Positions 5,353-8,272 of a stretch of 8,272 nt of DNA are shown here, piece after piece. How positions within the stretch are numbered: position 1 is the first letter of the stretch; each line of letters opens with the position of its first letter. Made by a program: the position numbers and the translations under genes. The DNA is taken from contig CALWEE010000065.1 of NCBI GenBank assembly GCA_944376975.1, positions 1 through 8,272 of the forward strand, in the 5' to 3' direction. Source of the stretch: an uncultured Lachnospiraceae bacterium. GTDB taxonomy: Bacteria > Bacillota > Clostridia > Lachnospirales > Lachnospiraceae. Under the pieces are notes generated by a model. It was not told where the DNA came from, did no database searches, and saw nothing but the letters and a program-made list of their open reading frames with translations.

Positions 5353-6777
5353 TCACTCCACTCTTTCTGTCACGGCCGCATACAGCGCCCGGGTTTCTTC
5401 ATCTGTGTTGCCGCTGAAAAAGTACAGGCCGCCGTCTTTATCCGTGATCCGCAAAAATAACTGGTTCTTCGGATTCAAGCATACATCCGCCCGTCCTTCG
5501 CCGTCAACCTCAAATTTGCCTTTTAAAAGTTCCGGAAGGCCCGTTCCGTTTTTCCGGCTCATCTCCGGCAGAAAAGACAGCAGTTCCACCTCTTCCATCT
5601 CGGAAAAAGGAATCTCATGATCGGTCAAAGCCTGGGACACTTTCAGCCCGTCGTCGGTGATCCCGGCGGATATGGGCGTAAATTCTTCCAGGCCGATCCA
5701 TATGGGCAGGGCGATCACGCAGAACAGGATCATCACGGCAAAGATCACCGTGAAGATCTTTCCCGCCCGGCTTCCCACGTTGATGGTCGTACCGTATCCC
5801 AGCGACCGCTTCTCCACGATGAAATGCTTATCATGGGGATTGCAGTATATGACGCCAAGGAGCCAGTGTTCGTCATCATCCACATAATACGGCGTCCCGT
5901 TTTCATCGCACCGCAGCTTCGCCCGGAGCTTTATGACGCGGAACTCGCACCGCAGGGCCGCCGCGCAGATCACCACGGTGTAGATGACCATCCACACCGC
6001 GAAGCCGGTCATGCCGCCAAGGAGATGATGGATAAATAATTCCATCAGCCAGACCGTGACCGTGTTCAGGATGAGTATGCCGATATAGACCATGCCTCTC
6101 TGCCGTTTTTTGCTCCGTTCAAAATTGGCATTCACCGCGCTGTTCCTGCTTAAGATCTCGGCTTTTTCCTGGTCCATCCACACGATCAGCGGCGCAAGTA
6201 CAAAAGTCACGCAGGCAAATGAAAAGGGGATGATGCTGTTTTCATGCCGAAGCTCCGGCACAGGGCCGGCAAACCATTCGTAGAGTACCGGCAGGGCGCT
6301 GAGCGCGCATAAAAGGATCAGCAGCCAGGGCCTGACCATGCGGGTCGGAGAAGCCGCCGTCGCAAGATCCACATACACGGAACCTTCCGAAAGGACAGCC
6401 CCTTCTTCCCCTTTGGGAAACCAGCCTTTGACCAGCTTCAGGGAACGCAGCTGTCTGTGGGCCCGCGCGAAAGGAATGGCGACCATGGCTATGGCGCCGA
6501 ACACCCACAGCATATAGCCGGCCATAAAAAAGGATACCCAGGGCATCCAGGCGAAAAGCGCCGGCAAAAGGGCCGCCAAAAGCATCCACCGTCGCAGCGA
6601 CCGTTTATAGTCGGCAACGATCTCTTTGACTTCCGGCTCCTGACGGTAGGCTTCCGGCAGGGTCACGCCCACCACGGTAGGCTTGCCTTTCACGCCGGTC
6701 TCCCGCACGCCGAAATAATACATCAGCCCGATCATGGGATAGATCATGACTACAAGAAGGATATTAACGATAAGCAT
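5353..6777 (-). CDS. Multi-pass membrane protein with DUF5808 motif and C-terminal PH-like domain
   Basis: From the ATG at 6777 this is 474 residues. Likely membrane segments are near 2-24, 64-79, 82-103, 148-166, 181-201, 229-249, 255-273 and 340-362. Between the last two lies a cytosolic-looking loop with the DUF5808 signature: W305, G308, Y311, N313-P314, K323-R324 and G329 (pattern WxxGxxYxNPxD...VxKR). After the final segment, residues 370-474 look like a bacterial PH-like beta domain (ITDDGLKV, IPFSEMEEVELL, then LFLRITDKDGG and an ETRALYAAV helix). Proteins of this kind often follow small GntR regulators in Firmicutes and are poorly characterised; an envelope-stress or immunity-like role is only a guess. 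A longer frame to 6813 would overlap the regulator. GGGAG, 8 bases before 6777, favours the shorter start. Confidence 0.82.
   Translation of the reverse strand: MLIVNILLVVMIYPMIGLMYYFGVRETGVKGKPTVVGVTLPEAYRQEPEVKEIVADYKRSLRRWMLLAALLPALFAWMPWVSFFMAGYMLWVFGAIAMVAIPFARAHRQLRSLKLVKGWFPKGEEGAVLSEGSVYVDLATAASPTRMVRPWLLILLCALSALPVLYEWFAGPVPELRHENSIIPFSFACVTFVLAPLIVWMDQEKAEILSRNSAVNANFERSKKRQRGMVYIGILILNTVTVWLMELFIHHLLGGMTGFAVWMVIYTVVICAAALRCEFRVIKLRAKLRCDENGTPYYVDDDEHWLLGVIYCNPHDKHFIVEKRSLGYGTTINVGSRAGKIFTVIFAVMILFCVIALPIWIGLEEFTPISAGITDDGLKVSQALTDHEIPFSEMEEVELLSFLPEMSRKNGTGLPELLKGKFEVDGEGRADVCLNPKNQLFLRITDKDGGLYFFSGNTDEETRALYAAVTERVE
5354..5361 (-). promoter_or_regulatory. Ribosome site deciding the oxidoreductase start
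   Basis: The minus strand reads GTGGAGTG here, inside the last codons and stop of the upstream membrane-protein gene. GGAG is 8 bases from the ATG at 5347 but only 2 from the ATG at 5353. The upstream TGA overlaps ATG 5353 as TGATG, so translational coupling is possible whichever start is used. Confidence 0.6.
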
Positions 6778-6778
6778 C

Positions 6779-7168
6779 TTACTCACTCCCTTCACCGGAT
6801 GACAGCCGGTCATACATATCCGCGCACAGTTTAAGGAACCTTCCTTTGCCGATCCCGGACAGACTGGCCCGCGAGATGATCATGGAAAGCTGCTGTTCAT
6901 CGACGTCGCTCAGACAGTCCGCTCCCGGAAAACTGTCGGAAACTGTGGCGCCGTTGCGTCTGTCCGTGAATATATAGCCGTCTGCCTTCAACAGCTGATA
7001 CGCCTTGTTCACGGTCATGGAATTCACGCCGGTCTCTCCGGCCAAAGCCCGGACAGTGGGCAGTTTCTCTCCCGGTTCCAGCGCTCCAGACGCGATCCCC
7101 TGAAGGATCTGATCATAGATCTGCTGATAGATCGGGATATCGCTTTTTAAATCCAACGACAGGATCAT
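6779..7168 (-). CDS. GntR-family transcriptional regulator, YtrA subfamily
   Basis: This 129-residue DNA-binding repressor has an N-terminal winged helix-turn-helix at about 11-77 (IPIYQQIYDQILQGIASG, PGEKLPTVRALA, NSMTVNKAYQLL, GYIFTDRRNGATV). A short C-terminal helical tail (89-122) has the size of the YtrA-type dimerisation region; there is no FadR/HutC-type effector domain. YtrA regulators usually control the operon they head, often membrane transport or envelope genes. Here it is first in an operon with a DUF5808 membrane protein and an oxidoreductase. The stop codon TAA is one base from the next gene's ATG. The ATG at 7168 is preceded by AGGTGA, 6 bases away. A perfect inverted repeat over its own promoter supports autorepression. 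The inducing signal is not visible. Confidence 0.94.
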   Translation of the reverse strand: MILSLDLKSDIPIYQQIYDQILQGIASGALEPGEKLPTVRALAGETGVNSMTVNKAYQLLKADGYIFTDRRNGATVSDSFPGADCLSDVDEQQLSMIISRASLSGIGKGRFLKLCADMYDRLSSGEGSE

Positions 7169-7183
7169 ACGCTTTCACCTCTC

Positions 7184-7215
7184 TTTGTATTATTTATATT
7201 AATACAAATAATACA
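7184..7215. promoter_or_regulatory. Probable operator for the GntR regulator
   Basis: TTTGTATTA (7184-7192) and TAATACAAA (7200-7208) form a perfect 9-bp inverted repeat with a 7-base centre. An overlapping third half-site, ATAATACA (7208-7215), is a perfect complement of TGTATTAT (7186-7193). The GTAT...ATAC core fits the general GntR-family GT...AC operator form. The site covers the -10 box and predicted start of the operon promoter, the position expected of a repressor operator. Confidence 0.72.
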
Positions 7216-7224
7216 TTATGTCAA
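7196..7224 (-). promoter_or_regulatory. Promoter of the GntR / membrane protein / oxidoreductase operon
   Basis: On the minus strand, -35 TTGACA (7224-7219, perfect consensus), 17-bp spacer, -10 TAATAT (7201-7196). Transcription would start near 7189, leaving about 20 bases of leader. The palindromic operator lies over the -10 and start site. Confidence 0.82.
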
Positions 7225-7240
7225 GCATCCCCCTTCCCGT

Positions 7241-7269
7241 TTGCAAGGATCCTGCGCCTGCGGTATAAT
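7241..7269 (+). promoter_or_regulatory. Promoter of the GNAT acetyltransferase gene
   Basis: -35 TTGCAA (7241-7246), 17-bp spacer, -10 TATAAT (7264-7269). Transcription would start near 7276. It is back to back with the GntR operon promoter, with 16 bases between the two -35 boxes. The GntR operator does not overlap it. Confidence 0.75.
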
Positions 7270-7316
7270 AGGTTCGGAACATGATACGAAACATCAAAGA
7301 TCGAGGTGCTTAAACG

Positions 7317-7790
7317 ATGAACACGATAAGACGGGCAGAACAAAAAGATATACCGGATGTATTCCGGCTTCTCAAACAGGTGAACAAACTGCATCACGAC
7401 GGCCGTCCGGACCTTTTTAAATGGCCGGCCACAAAATATACGGCGCAAGAGCTTGACGCCATCTTTAACAATGACCGCACGCCGGTCTTTGTCTGTACCG
7501 ACAGTCAGGATCAGGTGCTTGGGTACGCCTTCTGCGTGCTGAAACAGGAAGTGGACAACCATATCCTCACCGATATCCGATCCCTTTATATCGATGACCT
7601 GTGCGTGGACGAAAAGATCCGGGGACAGCATGTGGGCAGCGACCTGTATGCCCATGTACTGGAATACGCCCGCTCCATCGGCTGCTACAACGTGACTTTA
7701 AACGTATGGTCGCTCAACGAAAGCGCCATGAAGTTTTACGAAAAGCAGGGTCTTAAGCCTCAGAAAGTAGGCATGGAAGTCATCCTGTGA
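7317..7790 (+). CDS. GNAT-family N-acetyltransferase
   Basis: This 157-residue protein has the standard length for a single-domain GNAT enzyme, which transfers an acetyl group from acetyl-CoA to an amine. The N-terminus IRRAEQKDIPDVFRLLKQV is the usual first strand and helix. Motif A is LYIDDLCVDEKIRGQHVGSDLYAHVLEYAR (90-119), with the acetyl-CoA pyrophosphate loop RGQHVGS at 102-108. Motif B, NESAMKFYEKQGLKPQ, is at 134-149. The substrate cannot be told: amino acid, aminoglycoside-like, polyamine and protein targets all occur in this group. The ATG at 7317 has GAGGTG at 7303-7308, 8 bases upstream. It is divergent from the GntR operon, has its own promoter, and ends 14 bases before a hairpin shared with the next convergent gene. 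Confidence 0.92.
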   Translation: MNTIRRAEQKDIPDVFRLLKQVNKLHHDGRPDLFKWPATKYTAQELDAIFNNDRTPVFVCTDSQDQVLGYAFCVLKQEVDNHILTDIRSLYIDDLCVDEKIRGQHVGSDLYAHVLEYARSIGCYNVTLNVWSLNESAMKFYEKQGLKPQKVGMEVIL

Positions 7791-7800
7791 CCCGGCTATC

Positions 7801-7827
7801 AAAAAAAGGAGCCGTCATGGCTCCTTT
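7801..7827 (-). terminator. Intrinsic terminator between the acetyltransferase and PHP-domain genes
   Basis: AAAGGAGCC (7805-7813) and GGCTCCTTT (7819-7827) form a 9-bp stem with a 5-base loop. On the minus strand the second arm leads into a run of seven T (7807-7801), so it mainly ends leftward transcription of the PHP gene. The plus strand has only a short TTTATC tail, so rightward termination would be weaker. Confidence 0.8.
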
Positions 7828-7865
7828 ATCTTCAGATCGATATTCCGCGGTTTTCATGGCGGACG

Positions 7866-8272
7866 TCACGCCTTATGATGGACCGACATCCAGTCTTTCA
7901 GTTTCTTTACGGACGTGTTCAATATGAGCTCTTCCGGAAAATCCATCTCTTCCACCAGTTCCTTCGCCTTTGTGAACTCGGCGATCTCGAAGACGCTGTG
8001 GGCGTCGCTGGAAATGACCACCGGCACGCGGTATCTTTCGCACAGCTTCAACAGGATGTGGTCATTTTCCCAGGCGTTCACCCGGGTATTTTTCGGGTTG
8101 AACGAATTGCTGTTCAGCTCGATGATCTTGCTGTATTCCGCCGCCGCGCGGACAATGGGCTCATAATCCATGGGGAACCGGCTGTCGTCCGGATGACCGA
8201 TGATATCCACATAAGGATTTTTGATCGCGCCGATGATCCCTCGCGTATTCTCCTCTTTCGTTCCCGGCTTCA
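7866..8272 (-). CDS. PHP-domain phosphohydrolase, YcdX-like (C-terminal part; 5' end outside window)
   Basis: The leftward frame is open from the window edge to a TGA at 7866, giving the last 134 residues. The annotated start must lie beyond 8272; the internal GTG at 8210 falls in the middle of the strand NPYVDIIGHPDD and is not a real start. PHP-family metal-site elements are present in the expected order: IIGHPDD, IIELNSNSF and VISSDAHS, matching HP, ELN and SDAH motifs of YcdX-type PHP proteins (usually about 240-250 residues). These are trinuclear-metal phosphoesterases of largely unknown physiological substrate; PHP domains also occur in histidinol phosphatase and DNA polymerases. The layout after SSDAH (a helix with TKAKELVEEM, then ILNTSVKKLKDWM) fits the small YcdX group. 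About the first 110 residues are missing. Confidence 0.88.
   Translation of the reverse strand, partial: KPGTKEENTRGIIGAIKNPYVDIIGHPDDSRFPMDYEPIVRAAAEYSKIIELNSNSFNPKNTRVNAWENDHILLKLCERYRVPVVISSDAHSVFEIAEFTKAKELVEEMDFPEELILNTSVKKLKDWMSVHHKA

Noticed and set aside
6778..6813. Upstream extension of the membrane protein start to 6813
   Set aside because: It would overlap the regulator gene by 35 bases and add a polar stretch before the first membrane segment, while a good GGGAG site supports the ATG at 6777.

Overview
The window looks like ordinary chromosome from a Clostridia-type Firmicute, most likely in or near Lachnospiraceae. Base composition is moderate. Most genes have strong AGGAGG-like ribosome sites, and several promoters resemble sigma-A consensus (TTGACA/TATAAT-like, 17-bp spacing). 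There are also intrinsic terminators with U-tracts, a YtrA-type GntR regulator and a DUF5808 membrane protein. The genus call is an inference from protein style; no search was run. I see no rRNA, tRNA, CRISPR array, transposase or phage gene.

Layout, left to right. Positions 1-196 hold no convincing gene. They contain a structured inverted-repeat element (14-139) and a good leftward promoter (150-178). Next come three leftward genes: a ribokinase-like PfkB sugar kinase (197-1084), an archaeal/fungal-type aspartate-semialdehyde dehydrogenase (1215-2300), and a DUF218/YdcF-like membrane protein (2431-3165). The first two each have their own promoter, and the dehydrogenase has its own terminator. 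A rightward two-gene unit follows: a small, very acidic membrane-anchored protein (3327-3635) and a protein with two S1 RNA-binding domains (3653-4309). It ends at a long symmetrical terminator (4315-4358) shared with the convergent operon.

That convergent leftward operon reads regulator first: a YtrA-type GntR repressor (7168-6779), a large multi-pass membrane protein with DUF5808 and PH-like domains (6777-5353), and a Gfo/Idh/MocA oxidoreductase (5347-4358). The three genes are separated by at most a few bases. The operon promoter is close to consensus, and a perfect 9-bp inverted repeat lies over its -10 and start site, as expected for autorepression. A divergent GNAT acetyltransferase (7317-7790) has its own back-to-back promoter. 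The window ends inside a leftward PHP-domain phosphohydrolase (YcdX-like), whose N-terminus lies beyond position 8272. A small hairpin terminator separates it from the acetyltransferase.

The genes do not form one pathway. The points most worth a second look are the structured element at the left edge, the self-regulated GntR/DUF5808/oxidoreductase operon, and the acidic membrane protein with an aromatic residue every fourth position, paired with an S1 protein.
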